64,000 nt of DNA. Origin: Mycobacterium sp. Its GTDB lineage: Bacteria; Actinomycetota; Actinomycetes; Mycobacteriales; Mycobacteriaceae. The notes below the pieces were generated by a model that saw only the letters and a program-made list of their open reading frames with translations, was not told the origin of the DNA and did no database searches. Positions 10,241-21,662 of this stretch are shown here, one piece after another; positions within the stretch are counted from its first letter, which is position 1; each line of letters opens with the position of its first letter. Both the position numbers and the translations under genes were made by a program. The stretch lies in contig JAGQTU010000002.1 in the NCBI GenBank assembly GCA_020438865.1, forward strand, positions 184,873 through 248,872. The letters run 5' to 3'.

Positions 10241-10581
10241 CCCGCTGCGTCATCTACCACAACCCGCGCTGCAGTACATCACGCAAGACCCTGGATCTGC
10301 TGCGCGAGCACGGCGTCGAGCCGGAGGTCGTCGAGTATCTCAAGACGCCGCCGTCCCGCGCCGAGATCGCCAGGCTGATCTCCGATGCCGGGATCGACGT
10401 CCGCACGGCGGTCCGCAAACGCGAATCCCTTTACAGCGAGCTGAATCTCGCCGACGCCAGTGACGACGAACTGCTCGATGCGATGGCCGCAAATCCGATC
10501 CTGATCGAGCGTCCGTTCGTGGTGACCGCCAAGGGCACCCGACTGGCCCGGCCGATCGACGCGGCACGCGAGATTCTGTGA
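10237..10581 (+). CDS. ArsC-family (glutaredoxin-type) arsenate reductase-like protein
   Basis: 114 residues of the ArsC/Spx thioredoxin-fold family. The N-terminal HNPRCSTSRKTLDLL carries the reactive Cys (C12) with the usual downstream Ser/Lys, and the C-terminal RPFVVTAKGTRLARP has the basic residue block used for oxyanion binding in ArsC. The ATG overlaps the prs stop codon and the stop overlaps the lpqT start, so it is translated within the prs operon. There is no arsenic-resistance context (no arsR or arsB), so a general thiol role is as likely as arsenate reduction. Confidence 0.85.
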   Translation: MTRCVIYHNPRCSTSRKTLDLLREHGVEPEVVEYLKTPPSRAEIARLISDAGIDVRTAVRKRESLYSELNLADASDDELLDAMAANPILIERPFVVTAKGTRLARPIDAAREIL

Positions 10582-11216
10582 AGGCGCGCGCCGCAGTCCT
10601 CTCCGTTGCGCTGGTGCTGGCCGCGTGCGGGAACTCGACGCCGGACTACTCGTCGGTCTACACCACCCCGAGCTCACCCACCACGACCACCACCGCCGCC
10701 ACCCCCACGCCGATCGCGCAATACCTCGACGGCGTGGGTGTCACCGGTGAGCAGGTCCCGCTGGACAAGCTCACCGACCTCACGGTGACGCTGCCCCGGC
10801 TGCCCGGCTGGACGAAGTACAACAACTCCAACTTCTCGCCGGGCACCGAGGTGATCGCCAAGAACAACACCTACCCGACGGCGATGGTGATGGTGTTTCG
10901 GCTCAACGGCAATTTCGATGTCCGAGAGGCGCTCAAGCACGCCAGCGCCGATGCCGAGATCTCGCAGAACTTCAAGAAGCTCAACTACTCCGACGCGGAT
11001 TTCGACGGCTTCCCGTCCTCGATGATCGAGGGCAGCTACGACCTCAACGGCAAGCGGCTGCACACGTACAACCGCGTGGTCATCCCGGTCACCCCGGCGC
11101 CGAGGTTCCAGCGCTACCTGGTGCAGTTCACCGTGACGACGCTGGCCGACCAGGCCGCGCCGCAGTCCGGTGACGTCGAGGCCGTCATCAAGGGCTTCAG
11201 CGTCGCGGTGAAGTAG
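10578..11216 (+). CDS. lpqT: LpqT-like lipoprotein (LpqN/LpqT family)
   Basis: Mycobacterial surface lipoprotein of unknown function. A signal peptide ends in the lipobox VLAAC (Cys17), followed by a Thr/Pro-rich linker (about 25-45) and a globular LpqN/LpqT domain of about 160 residues starting IAQYLDGVGVTGEQV. The GTG start overlaps the previous stop codon. Length 212 residues, close to M. tuberculosis LpqT, which also follows prsA. A divergent paralogue is present at 42722-43429. Confidence 0.88.
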   Translation: MKARAAVLSVALVLAACGNSTPDYSSVYTTPSSPTTTTTAATPTPIAQYLDGVGVTGEQVPLDKLTDLTVTLPRLPGWTKYNNSNFSPGTEVIAKNNTYPTAMVMVFRLNGNFDVREALKHASADAEISQNFKKLNYSDADFDGFPSSMIEGSYDLNGKRLHTYNRVVIPVTPAPRFQRYLVQFTVTTLADQAAPQSGDVEAVIKGFSVAVK

Positions 11217-11237
11217 CCGGTCGTTACAGTGGCGCCC

Positions 11238-12104
11238 ATGAGTTGGACCGCCGCAGACCTGCCCTCCTTCGCCGGCCGCTCCGTGATCGTCACGGGCGCC
11301 AACAGCGGGCTGGGGCTGGTGACCGCCAGAGAGCTGGCCCGGGTCGGCGCGCAGGTGGTGCTGGCCTGCCGCAATACCGACAAGGGTGCAGCCGCCGCGG
11401 CGACCATGCCCGGCGATGTCGAGGTGCGCCGGCTGGATCTGCAGGACCTGTCCTCGGTACGCGAGTTCGCCGACGGCGTGACCGGGGTCGACGTGCTGAT
11501 CAACAACGCCGGGATCATGGCGGTGCCCTACGCCCTGACCGCGGACGGCTTCGAGAGCCAGATCGGCACCAACCACCTCGGCCACTTCGCGCTGACCAAC
11601 CTGCTGCTGCCCAAGGTCACCGACCGGGTGGTCACGGTGTCGTCGTTCATGCACCTGCTCGGCAGGATCAGCCTCAAGGACCTGAACTGGAAGGCCCGGC
11701 CGTACTCGGCCTGGCTGGCCTACGGCCAATCGAAGCTGGCGAACCTGCTGTTCACCAGCGAGCTGCAGCGGCGCCTGGACGCCGCCGGCTCGACGCTGAC
11801 CTCCCAGGCCGCCCACCCCGGTTACTCCGCCACCAACCTGCAGGGCCACACCGGCAACCCGCTGGGCACCCGGTTCTGGGAGACCGGCAACAGCCTGTTC
11901 GCCACCAGCGCCGAATTCGGCGCCCGCCAGACGCTGTACGCGGCCTCGGCGGACCTGCCCGGCAACACGTTCATCGGGCCTCGCTTCGCGATGCGCGGGC
12001 CGACCGGCCCGTCACCGCGCAGCCCGCTGGCCCGCGACGCCGGCACCGCCAGGTCGCTGTGGGAGCTGTCTACGCAGCTCACCGGCACCGAATTTCCGCT
12101 CTGA
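11238..12104 (+). CDS. Short-chain dehydrogenase/reductase (retinol dehydrogenase-like)
   Basis: NAD(P)-dependent oxidoreductase of 288 residues. The Rossmann motif VTGANSGLG lies at about residues 18-26, the NNAG motif near 90, and the active site YGQSK near 155. This layout is that of the RDH/protochlorophyllide-reductase-like SDRs common in mycobacteria. The ATG at 11238 is preferred over a GTG 9 nt upstream, because TACAGT (11225-11230) lies 7 nt before it and suggests a leaderless transcript. The substrate cannot be predicted; not part of the Rv1015c-Rv1016c order of M. tuberculosis. Confidence 0.85.
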   Translation: MSWTAADLPSFAGRSVIVTGANSGLGLVTARELARVGAQVVLACRNTDKGAAAAATMPGDVEVRRLDLQDLSSVREFADGVTGVDVLINNAGIMAVPYALTADGFESQIGTNHLGHFALTNLLLPKVTDRVVTVSSFMHLLGRISLKDLNWKARPYSAWLAYGQSKLANLLFTSELQRRLDAAGSTLTSQAAHPGYSATNLQGHTGNPLGTRFWETGNSLFATSAEFGARQTLYAASADLPGNTFIGPRFAMRGPTGPSPRSPLARDAGTARSLWELSTQLTGTEFPL

Positions 12105-12242
12105 GGCGGCCATCGGCTACCCTTGGGGACGCGTCACGGCGAGGGTGGTCCGGCCACCGTTATCGACGAGGCCTCGCGTAAGCGATCTGGTGCCTGCCTT
12201 TGCCGTGCGGATTACCCACGACAGGCAACAAGGAGCACCACC

Positions 12243-12911
12243 ATGGCGAAGAACCCCGTCAACAAGCTCAGCGTCGACGTGCGCACGACGACCGGCAAGG
12301 GCGCCTCCCGGCGCGCGCGCCGCGAGGGACGGGTCCCAGTGGTCCTGTACGGCCACGGCAGCGACCCCCAGCACCTCGAACTCAACGCGCACGACTTCGC
12401 CGCGGTCCTGCGCAAGTCGGGCACCAACGCCGTGCTGACCCTCGACATCGAGGGCACGGAGCAGCTGGCGCTGACGAAGGCCATCGAGGTGCACCCGATC
12501 CGGCGCAACATTCAGCACGCCGACCTGCTGGTCGTCCGTCGCGGTGAGAAGGTCGTCGTCGAGGTGAACGTCCACCTCGAGGGTGATGCCGCGTCCGGCA
12601 CCCTGGTCACCCAGGACGCGACCAGCATCGAGATCGAGGCCGACGCGCTGTCGATCCCGCAGCAGCTGACCGTGTCGATCGAGGGCGCCGAGGAGGGCAC
12701 CCAGATCACCGCGGGCCAGGTCGAACTGCCGGACGGCGTCACCCTGATCAGCGATCCGGAGATGCTGGTCGTCAACATCGTCACCGCCCCGACCGCCGAG
12801 GACCTCGAGTCCGAGGGTGGCGGCGAGGAGACCGCCGCGGAGGCCGCCGAGGAGACCGAGGCCGGCGAGGCCACGGAGGGCGCCGAGGGCGAGTCGGCCG
12901 AGGCCGAGTAA
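12243..12911 (+). CDS. rplY: 50S ribosomal protein L25/general stress protein Ctc
   Basis: Long (Ctc/TL5-type) L25 that binds 5S rRNA: an N-terminal L25 beta-barrel (about 1-95), a second beta domain (about 100-185) and an acidic C-terminal tail made almost only of Glu, Ala, Gly and Thr. 222 residues. The ATG has a good AAGGAG ribosome site 6 nt upstream, in a 138-nt leader (12105-12242) in which no other gene was seen; TACCCT at 12118 is a possible -10 box. It is followed after 9 nt by pth, as in M. tuberculosis Rv1015c-Rv1014c. Confidence 0.95.
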   Translation: MAKNPVNKLSVDVRTTTGKGASRRARREGRVPVVLYGHGSDPQHLELNAHDFAAVLRKSGTNAVLTLDIEGTEQLALTKAIEVHPIRRNIQHADLLVVRRGEKVVVEVNVHLEGDAASGTLVTQDATSIEIEADALSIPQQLTVSIEGAEEGTQITAGQVELPDGVTLISDPEMLVVNIVTAPTAEDLESEGGGEETAAEAAEETEAGEATEGAEGESAEAE

Positions 12912-12920
12912 GCGCCCGCC

Positions 12921-13496
12921 GTGGCCGAACCACTTCTGGTCGTCGGCCTGGGCAACCCCGGACCGCAGTACGCCAAAACCCGGCACAACCTGGGTTTCAT
13001 GGTCGCCGACCTACTCGCGGCGCGGATGGGCGCGACGTTCAAGGTGCACAAGCGCTCCGGCGCCGAGATCGCCACCGGGCGCCTCGCCCACCGGCCGGTG
13101 GTGCTGGCCAAGCCGCGCACGTACATGAACGAGTCCGGCCGCCAGGTCGGTCCGCTGGCCAAGTTCTACTCCGTGACACCCGCGGACGTCATCGTGATCC
13201 ACGACGAACTCGACATCGATTTCGGGCAGATCCGCCTCAAGCAGGGCGGCGGCGAGGGCGGCCACAACGGGCTGCGATCACTGGTGAACGCCCTGGGGAC
13301 AAAGGACTTTCACCGGGTCCGGATCGGCATCGGCCGGCCGCCGGGCCGCAAGGATCCGGCCGCCTTCGTGCTGGAGAACTTCTCGGCCACCGAACGCCCG
13401 CAGGTCCCGACGATCTGCGAGATGGCCGCCGATGCCACCGAACTCCTGGTCGAGGTGGGTCTGGAGCCCGCGCAGAATCAGGTGCACGCCTGGTAG
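12921..13496 (+). CDS. pth: Peptidyl-tRNA hydrolase
   Basis: Releases tRNA from peptidyl-tRNAs dropped by the ribosome. 191 residues; the catalytic region [18 protein letters not shown] (residues 10-27) has the conserved Asn and the catalytic His, and the conserved Asp is in IHDELDI (about 94). GTG start 9 nt after rplY, so both genes are co-transcribed. Confidence 0.96.
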   Translation: MAEPLLVVGLGNPGPQYAKTRHNLGFMVADLLAARMGATFKVHKRSGAEIATGRLAHRPVVLAKPRTYMNESGRQVGPLAKFYSVTPADVIVIHDELDIDFGQIRLKQGGGEGGHNGLRSLVNALGTKDFHRVRIGIGRPPGRKDPAAFVLENFSATERPQVPTICEMAADATELLVEVGLEPAQNQVHAW

Positions 13497-13578
13497 GGCC
13501 CGTAAGGATGCCGTCAAGGCCCGTCAGGATTCCGTATGGATCACACGAACCGCCCGCGGCTAGGCGTAGACCCGAAGG

Positions 13579-14112
13579 GTGAAGAATTTCGGAAACCTGC
13601 TCGACCGCGGTCCCGCCTGGGGATCGTTCACCGTCTACCCGCCCCGTTTCGGCGTTACCCGCTACCGGCTGGTGGTGTTCCCGCCCGGTATCAGCGAAGG
13701 ACACCGCCGGGTGCTGAGGCTGTGGCGGGCCTGGCCGGCGTGGGGCGCGGCGCTGTGGGTGCTCCTGCAGATCGCCGGCGCGGCGGTCGGGATGCCCGAG
13801 ACGGCGTTGATCGGCGGCACGATGCTCGTGATTGCGACCGGCGCACTGACTTTCGCCTTCACCGATGAGATCCGATTCCAGGTTCGCACGATGTGGGCGG
13901 TGTCGATGGCGGGCTACCGCCATGACGACGTCGATCGGGGCTACGCCCTGCTGCGGGCGCTGGCGCGCACGCTTGACCGCTCCGACATGGACCTCGAGGA
14001 GGGCCGCATCTCGCCGGCCGAGCACGAGGCGCGCTGGTGGCTGGTCTACGACGCGATGGACAACGGTTCGGAGGCGGTGGTCACCCACCCGCGGGTAGCG
14101 TCGGATGTGTGA
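13579..14112 (+). CDS. Mycobacterial integral membrane protein (DUF6611-like)
   Basis: 177-residue protein of unknown function. Two adjacent hydrophobic segments (about 55-75 and 80-95) form a hairpin across the membrane, followed by a soluble C-terminal domain of about 75 residues with many charged residues and an EGRISPAEHEARWWL stretch. The GTG is preceded directly by GAAGG. Its stop overlaps the start of the methyltransferase gene. The DUF6611 name is from memory of related mycobacterial proteins and is unproven here. Confidence 0.7.
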   Translation: MKNFGNLLDRGPAWGSFTVYPPRFGVTRYRLVVFPPGISEGHRRVLRLWRAWPAWGAALWVLLQIAGAAVGMPETALIGGTMLVIATGALTFAFTDEIRFQVRTMWAVSMAGYRHDDVDRGYALLRALARTLDRSDMDLEEGRISPAEHEARWWLVYDAMDNGSEAVVTHPRVASDV

Positions 14113-14759
14113 ACACGCTGCGTGAGCCGAGGGTGGTGGCCGCCATCGACCGCATGTACGCCGAGACGGTCGACCAGATGGCGCGGCTGGGCGATTTCGA
14201 CTGGCAGCGGCTGGCCAAGGCCAGCCCGCAGGAGCGGGCCGACATCTTCAGCGAGTTCTACTTGCCGGTGACACCGGAGTCCGGCCGGCTGCTCTACACC
14301 CTGGTGCGCGCCGCCCGCCCCGCCACCGTCGTCGAGTTCGGAATGTCGTTGGGGCTCTCCGCGATTCACCTCGCCAGCGCGGTGCGCGACAACGGCGCAG
14401 GCCGGGTCGTGACGACCGAGTTGAGCGCGGCCAAGGTCACCGCCGCCACGGCGACGTTCGCCGAGGTAGGTCTGGCAGACGTCATCACCGTGCTGGCGGG
14501 CGACGCGCTACAGACCCTGGCCGACCTCGATGCACCCGTCGACTTCGTGCTGCTCGACGGGTGGAAGGAGTTGTACCTGCCGGTGCTGCGACTGCTGGAG
14601 CCGAAGTTGAGCCCGGGCGCACTCGTGGTGGCCGACAACACCGGCCTGCCGGACACCCAGCCGTATGTCGACCACGTGCGCGACCCGGCGAACGGCTATG
14701 TGAGCGTGGCGTTCCCGGTCCGCGAGTCCGACGCGATGGAGATCAGCTGCCGCGCCTGA
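14109..14759 (+). CDS. Class I SAM-dependent methyltransferase (O-methyltransferase-like)
   Basis: 216 residues with the SAM-binding motif VVEFGMSLGLSAIHLA (about 76-91), an acidic residue at the end of strand 2 (VTTELSAAK) and an FVLLDGWKELYLPVL motif IV-like strand. This arrangement is that of small caffeoyl-CoA-type O-methyltransferases. GTG start overlaps the previous stop by 3 nt. Substrate unknown. Convergent with the acyl-AMP ligase gene; a short GC hairpin (CGCGCC-TGAC-GGCGCG, 14751-14766) spans the stop codon. Confidence 0.8.
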   Translation: MNTLREPRVVAAIDRMYAETVDQMARLGDFDWQRLAKASPQERADIFSEFYLPVTPESGRLLYTLVRAARPATVVEFGMSLGLSAIHLASAVRDNGAGRVVTTELSAAKVTAATATFAEVGLADVITVLAGDALQTLADLDAPVDFVLLDGWKELYLPVLRLLEPKLSPGALVVADNTGLPDTQPYVDHVRDPANGYVSVAFPVRESDAMEISCRA

Positions 14760-14798
14760 CGGCGCGTCGAATGGCCGGCAGAGTCGGCGAAAGCTGGC

Positions 14799-16433
14799 CT
14801 AGGTGACGAGCGAGACCGAGTTGGCGCGCCGCAGCTTGCCCGACGGGGTCTTCGGGATGGTGCCCGGCCCAAGGACCACCACGTTGCGCGGCCGCATGTC
14901 GACCTCGCCGACCACCTCGTGGGCCACCTGGTGCTCGATGCGGCGTACCTCGGCCGGGTCCTGCCAGGCATTGGACTCGACGGCCACCGCGAAGGTCTCG
15001 CGGGAGTGCCCGGCGTCGAGGCGCACGGCCACGGCGCAGCCCGGGCGCACGCCCGGAACCCGCTGCGCGGCCCGCTCGATATCGGTCGGGTAGATGTTGC
15101 GGCCGGCCATGATGATGACGTCCTTGACGCGGCCGCAGACCACGACGTGCCCGTTCTCCATCAGGTAGCCGAGGTCACCGGTGTCGTACCAGCCGTTCTC
15201 GTCCTGCGCGGGCACGAAGCCGCCCATGGTGATGTAGCCCGGCGTCAGCGACTCGCCGCGCAGCTCGATGATGCCGACGCCGCGCGCGGGCAGCACGCTG
15301 CCGTCCTCGTCGACGATGCGCGCCTCGAGATCCTTGAGCAGCGGGCCCAGCGAGGCCAGCCGGCGGGTGTTGCCCTTGGTCGCCGGGACCGCGCGGCGCA
15401 GGGCGGCCAGCAGGTCGGTGTCGACCTCGTCGACCACCAGGCCCGCGCCGCACTCGGAGAACGACACCGCCAGCGTGGTCTCCGCCATGCCGTAGGCAGG
15501 CAGGATCGCCTCCGGCTTGAGCCCGAACGGCTTACCCGCCTCGAGCAGGTCTTCGACGTCGGCGGGTTCGACCGGTTCGGCACCGGAGAGCGCGAAGCGC
15601 AGGGTCGACAAGTCGAACTGACCCGGCTCGGCCTGGTTGCGCAGCCGCTTGGCGAACAGCGCGTAGGCAAAGTTGGGCGCCGCGGTCATGGTGCCCTTGT
15701 ACTTGTCGATGAGCTTGGCCCACAGCAGGGTGTCGCGCAGGAAGTCCATCGGCGTGACCTTGACCAGCTCGGCACCGAAGTACATCGGGATGGTGAGGAA
15801 GCCGACCATGCCCATGTCGTGGAAGCAGGGCAGCCAGCTGACCATGACGTCGTTGTCGATGTCGTACTTGGCGCCGATGAACATCGCCTCGGCGTTGGAG
15901 TGGATGTTGCGGTGGGTGATGATCACGGCCTTCGGGGACCCGGTCGAGCCGGACGTCAGCTGCATCAGCGCGACGTCGTCCTCACCGGTCTCCACCGGAT
16001 CGGTGGGCTCGTGGGTCAGCAGTTCCTCGACGGTGAGGACCTTTACGCCGCGCTCCTGCAGGACCGGGATGGCCACCAGGAACGGGTCGGAGACGATGAC
16101 GGCCTTGGCCTCGATCATGTCGATGACGTTGGCGGTGTCCTTGGCCCACAGCTCCAGGTCGGTGCGGGGGGTGGGCTGGTGCAGCATGGTCAGGCTGGCC
16201 CCGCGCATCCACAGCGCCTGCGCCGTCGGGGCGATCTCCACCGGAGCGCCGGCAAGCACACCGACCGCGTCGCCGAGGCCGACACCGGCGGCCTCGAGGC
16301 CACCGGCGATGCGCCGGGCACGCTCGTGCACCTCGCCCCAGGTGTGCCGAACCGGCTCGTGCGGCTCCCCGGTGACCATGCCCTTTGTGCTGATCCTGGC
16401 GTTGTGGAACATCTTGTCGGTGAAACGGCTCAC
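14799..16433 (-). CDS. Fatty-acyl-AMP ligase-like adenylate-forming enzyme (Pks16-like)
   Basis: Adenylate-forming enzyme of the FadD/FAAL family, 544 residues, matching the length of the M. tuberculosis protein annotated Pks16 (Rv1013). The P-loop motif [12 protein letters not shown] (about 160-171), the AYGMAETT motif (about 325), the YDTGDLG motif and a C-terminal [10 protein letters not shown] with the catalytic Lys are all present. The GTG at 16433 is chosen over a GTG at 16508 because GAGGAGG lies 5 nt upstream. The acyl substrate and acceptor are unknown; no PKS module is adjacent. Confidence 0.88.
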   Translation of the reverse strand: MSRFTDKMFHNARISTKGMVTGEPHEPVRHTWGEVHERARRIAGGLEAAGVGLGDAVGVLAGAPVEIAPTAQALWMRGASLTMLHQPTPRTDLELWAKDTANVIDMIEAKAVIVSDPFLVAIPVLQERGVKVLTVEELLTHEPTDPVETGEDDVALMQLTSGSTGSPKAVIITHRNIHSNAEAMFIGAKYDIDNDVMVSWLPCFHDMGMVGFLTIPMYFGAELVKVTPMDFLRDTLLWAKLIDKYKGTMTAAPNFAYALFAKRLRNQAEPGQFDLSTLRFALSGAEPVEPADVEDLLEAGKPFGLKPEAILPAYGMAETTLAVSFSECGAGLVVDEVDTDLLAALRRAVPATKGNTRRLASLGPLLKDLEARIVDEDGSVLPARGVGIIELRGESLTPGYITMGGFVPAQDENGWYDTGDLGYLMENGHVVVCGRVKDVIIMAGRNIYPTDIERAAQRVPGVRPGCAVAVRLDAGHSRETFAVAVESNAWQDPAEVRRIEHQVAHEVVGEVDMRPRNVVVLGPGTIPKTPSGKLRRANSVSLVT

Positions 16434-16808
16434 GACGACCTCCTCGGCATGCGGAGCTGGCTCAGCGGCGTCGGGGACGGCGCGCAGGTCCGGGATGTAA
16501 TGCTCCACCCGCCGGTGCGCCCCGCGGGGGAGGCACGCCAGTGGGAGTCAGGAGCGGTTCGGTCTCGAACAGGTGATGCACCGGCAACGTTGCCCAGATG
16601 GGTCGAACCGGGAGCTCGGCGGCATGGGCCGTCAACCGACCATCGCCCACCGTCGAGGCCGGTGGGCGATCCGCAAGCGTGCAGGTTCTGGCCGCTATTC
16701 ATCACCGCGGCCCATCTTAAACTTCCCTTAAGTTCTTACCAAACTTTCGCGAGTTTTGAGTGCCGCGTCACATTTGCTGACCCTGGCCAGGCCCGCGAAC
16801 TCAGCGGT
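16434..16808. other. 375-bp intergenic gap between ispE and the acyl-AMP ligase gene
   Basis: Contains no convincing gene. The right third is the only A+T-rich stretch for kilobases and holds the promoter described separately. The rest would be a leader of about 270 nt for the ligase mRNA. Short open frames across it lack ribosome sites and known domains. Confidence 0.6.
16714..16742 (-). promoter_or_regulatory. Candidate promoter of the acyl-AMP ligase gene with an operator-like spacer
   Basis: On the minus strand TTGGTA (-35, 16742-16737) and TAAGAT (-10, 16719-16714) are separated by exactly 17 nt. The spacer contains AACTT-AAGGG-AAGTT, an inverted repeat that a repressor could bind. Transcription would start near 16707. 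Confidence 0.6.
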
Positions 16809-17753
16809 CTACTCCGGCACCACCCGGGCGCCGTGCACCGGTCCGCTGGCCACCCGCACCGTCCGGCATACCCCGGCGCCGGCCAGTTCGATGCCGATGT
16901 CCACCGCCGCTGCGGCCGAGGCGCACAGGAACGCACATGTCGGACCGGACCCGGAAACGATGCCGGCCAGCGCTCCCGCCTCGGTGCCCGCCCGCAGCGT
17001 ACGGCGCAGGTCCGGGTCGAGACTCAGCGCTGCCGGCTGCAGATCATTGCCCAGCAGCGGCGCCAGTTCCCGCGGTTCCCCGCCCGCCAGGGCAGTCAGC
17101 AGCGGCTCCGGATCGGTGAGCTGCGAGGACGTGCCGGATTCGCGGAGCCGGTCCAGCTCGCCGTAGACCTTCGCGGTGGACAGGCCCGAGTTGCCGAACG
17201 CCAGCACCCAGTGGAAGGTGCTGCGGGCCAGCACGGTGGCCAGCTCCTCGCCGCGGCCGGTGCCGAGCGCGGTGCCACCGTGCAGCGCGAACGGAACGTC
17301 GCTGCCGAGTTCGGCGGCCAGCGCGTGCAGGTCGCGGCGGGGAACCCCCAACTCCCACAGGTTGTTCATCGCCACCAGAACCGCGGCGGCATCGGCGCTC
17401 CCGCCCGCCATGCCGCCGGCCACCGGGATGGACTTCTCGATGGTGATCTCCACATCGGGTCCGCGCCCGACGTGCTCGGCCATCAGCACCGCGGCCTGCC
17501 AAGCCAGGTTGCGCTCGTCGTCGGGCAACTCCTCAGCGCCCTCCCCGACCGTGCGCAGCGACAGCACGTCGGCGTGCCGGACGGTGACCTCGTCGACCAG
17601 GGAAACGGCATGGAAGACGGTGGTCAGTTCGTGATAGCCGTCGGGGCGCCGGTCCCCCACCCCGAGGAAGAGGTTGACCTTGCCGGGCACCCGCACCGTC
17701 ACCGACCCCGTCGGTACCCATTCGGGCGCGGTGTTGCCGTCGGACGGAGACAC
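16809..17753 (-). CDS. ispE: 4-diphosphocytidyl-2-C-methyl-D-erythritol kinase
   Basis: GHMP-family kinase of the MEP pathway, phosphorylating CDP-methylerythritol on the way to isoprenoid precursors. 314 residues; N-terminal [20 protein letters not shown] motif (about 23-42) and ATP loop [15 protein letters not shown] (about 109-123). The GTG start is preceded at 6 nt by TACTCT on the minus strand, a leaderless arrangement. In M. tuberculosis ispE directly follows ksgA in the rpfB-ksgA-ispE operon; here a kinase gene on the other strand separates them. Confidence 0.95.
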   Translation of the reverse strand: MSPSDGNTAPEWVPTGSVTVRVPGKVNLFLGVGDRRPDGYHELTTVFHAVSLVDEVTVRHADVLSLRTVGEGAEELPDDERNLAWQAAVLMAEHVGRGPDVEITIEKSIPVAGGMAGGSADAAAVLVAMNNLWELGVPRRDLHALAAELGSDVPFALHGGTALGTGRGEELATVLARSTFHWVLAFGNSGLSTAKVYGELDRLRESGTSSQLTDPEPLLTALAGGEPRELAPLLGNDLQPAALSLDPDLRRTLRAGTEAGALAGIVSGSGPTCAFLCASAAAAVDIGIELAGAGVCRTVRVASGPVHGARVVPE

Positions 17754-17821
17754 CGCACGAGAGTAACGTGCCGCGGCGCATTCACCCGATCCGCACGACC
17801 GGCGACTCTAATGTCGAAGGG

Positions 17822-18621
17822 GTGGTGCAACCGGGCGGGCAGGTCGACGGCTATCGGATCGAGGCACTGCTCGGGCGCGGCGGGGAGGCCGCCGTCTACC
17901 GGGCGCACCGCGCCGAGGGAACCGGGGTGGTGGCGCTGAAGGTGCTCGACGAGGAGCACCGCGATCGGCACAGCACCGCGCGGCTGGCCCGGGAGTTCCG
18001 GATCGTGGAGCAATTGACCCATCCGCATGTGGTGCGGGTGTACGACCATGGCGCTTACTGGCTGGCGATGCAGTACGTCGACGGCGGCAACGCCGCACAC
18101 CTCCCGTCGTTGGAGATTCGGCTGCAGGCGCTGGCCCAGGTCGCCGAGGCGCTCGATGACGCGCACCGCCGCGGCATCGTCCACAGCGACGTTAAACCGA
18201 CGAATATCCTTGTGCACCAAGATTTCTCGCGTGGCGGCGCCGTCCTGATCGACTTCGGCGCGGCCTACGTGCTGGCCGAGGACGTCTGGCACCGGCCCAC
18301 CCGTGTGCTGGCCTCGCTACCGTACGCGGCACCGGAGTTGTTGCAGGGCAGGCTCCCCCAGGCGGCCACCGACGAGTATGCGCTGGCATGCACGGCATTG
18401 GAAGTGCTCACCGGGCACACGCCGTTTCCGGCCGACAACGCGACCGCACTGATCGATGCCCACCTCAACTCGCCGCCGCCAGAGATCTCACACCGAATTC
18501 CCGGCTACTCCAAGGCTTTCGACCTGGCGCTGGCGCGGGCGATCGCCAAGGACCCGGACCGGCGCTACGGGTCGTGCACCGATATGGTGCAGCACCTCGC
18601 GGACGCCGTTCGGCGCAGCGC

Positions 18622-18634
<13 letters not shown>
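17822..18634 (+). CDS. Soluble eukaryotic-type Ser/Thr protein kinase
   Basis: About 270 residues made up of a kinase domain only: glycine loop [16 protein letters not shown]-binding Lys in VALKVL, catalytic loop [17 protein letters not shown] as LIDFGAAYV, and an APE motif in LPYAAPELL. The usual HRD is HSD, so this is a non-RD kinase. No transmembrane or PASTA segment follows, unlike PknA/PknB. The GTG at 17822 is preferred over a GTG at 17768 because TAATGT (17809-17814) lies 7 nt upstream (leaderless). The last 13 bp overlap the 3' end of ksgA on the other strand. Confidence 0.9.
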
Positions 18635-20784
<2,150 letters not shown>

Positions 20785-21636
20785 TTAGAGAGCATTAGTT
20801 TGCTGGTCAGCCAGTCCGTACACCCGCCGGGCCGTCGCCGCGGACTGGGCCGCCACCAGGTCGGCGGGACGGTCCACGACCTCGGCGAGGGCCCGCACCG
20901 TGTACGGCAGGCAGTACGGCTCGTTGGGCGCACCGCGGTAGGGGTGCGGGGTCAGAAACGGCGCGTCGGTCTCCACCAGCAGCTGGTCGGGAGGGACCAG
21001 CGCGGCGGCCGCCCGCAGGTCATGGGCGTTGCGGAAGCTCACGGTGCCGGACAGGCTCAGCACCCAGCCGGCGTCCACGCAGGTGCGCGCCATCTCCGGG
21101 CCCGACGAGAAACAGTGGAAGATGACCGTCTCCGGGGCGCCCTCGGCGGCCAGGACGTCGAGCACCTCGGCGTCGGCGTCGCGGTTGTGGATCATCAGCG
21201 GTTTGCCCGTGCGTTTGGCCAGCTCGATGTGCCAGGCGAAGGACTCGCGTTGCTGCGCCGGCCGGGCGCAGCCGTCGAGCCGGCCGGGCCAGTACAGGTC
21301 CATGCCGGTCTCGCCGATGGCGACCACCCGCGGGTGCGCGGCGAGCGCCTCGATCTCGGCGCGCGCGGCGTCGGTCAGCGCGTGAGCCCGGGTCGGGTGC
21401 AGCGCCACCGCGGCGTACACCCGCGGATCCCAGTCGGCGGCCTGCACGGCCCAGCGGGCCGCATCGAGGTCGTCGGCGATCGTCACGGCCGCGAGCACCC
21501 CGACGGCCTCGGCCCGGTCCAGCATGGCCCGCACGTCAACGGCATCCCGGGCCCCGCAGGCGTCCAGGTGGGTGTGCGCATCGATCAACGGGGTCAACGG
21601 CTCTGGTGGCGGCGGTGCCGGACGCTGTGAACCCAC
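20785..21636 (-). CDS. tatD: TatD-family metal-dependent DNase
   Basis: TIM-barrel metallohydrolase (3'-5' DNase/RNase family). 283 residues; metal ligands are visible in DAHTHLD (about 19-25), GETGMDLYW (about 110), the HNR of [15 protein letters not shown] and ETDAPFL near residue 222. GTG start with TATGGT 6 nt upstream, so probably leaderless. It diverges from metG with 26 bp between the starts. Confidence 0.92.
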   Translation of the reverse strand: MGSQRPAPPPPEPLTPLIDAHTHLDACGARDAVDVRAMLDRAEAVGVLAAVTIADDLDAARWAVQAADWDPRVYAAVALHPTRAHALTDAARAEIEALAAHPRVVAIGETGMDLYWPGRLDGCARPAQQRESFAWHIELAKRTGKPLMIHNRDADAEVLDVLAAEGAPETVIFHCFSSGPEMARTCVDAGWVLSLSGTVSFRNAHDLRAAAALVPPDQLLVETDAPFLTPHPYRGAPNEPYCLPYTVRALAEVVDRPADLVAAQSAATARRVYGLADQQTNAL

Positions 21637-21662
21637 CGCAACACCATAAGGTGATTTCCGAG

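Noticed and set aside
10237-10581. Arsenic-resistance operon
   Set aside because: Only one ArsC-fold gene is present, inside the prs operon; no arsR, efflux or other ars genes nearby.
16434-16705. Short minus-strand frame in the leader of the acyl-AMP ligase gene
   Set aside because: No ribosome site, no similarity, and Arg/Pro-rich composition of non-coding high-G+C DNA.
14919-17939. Frame of about 1000 codons antisense to the acyl-AMP ligase and ispE
   Set aside because: Covers two real genes and their gap without domain or ribosome site.
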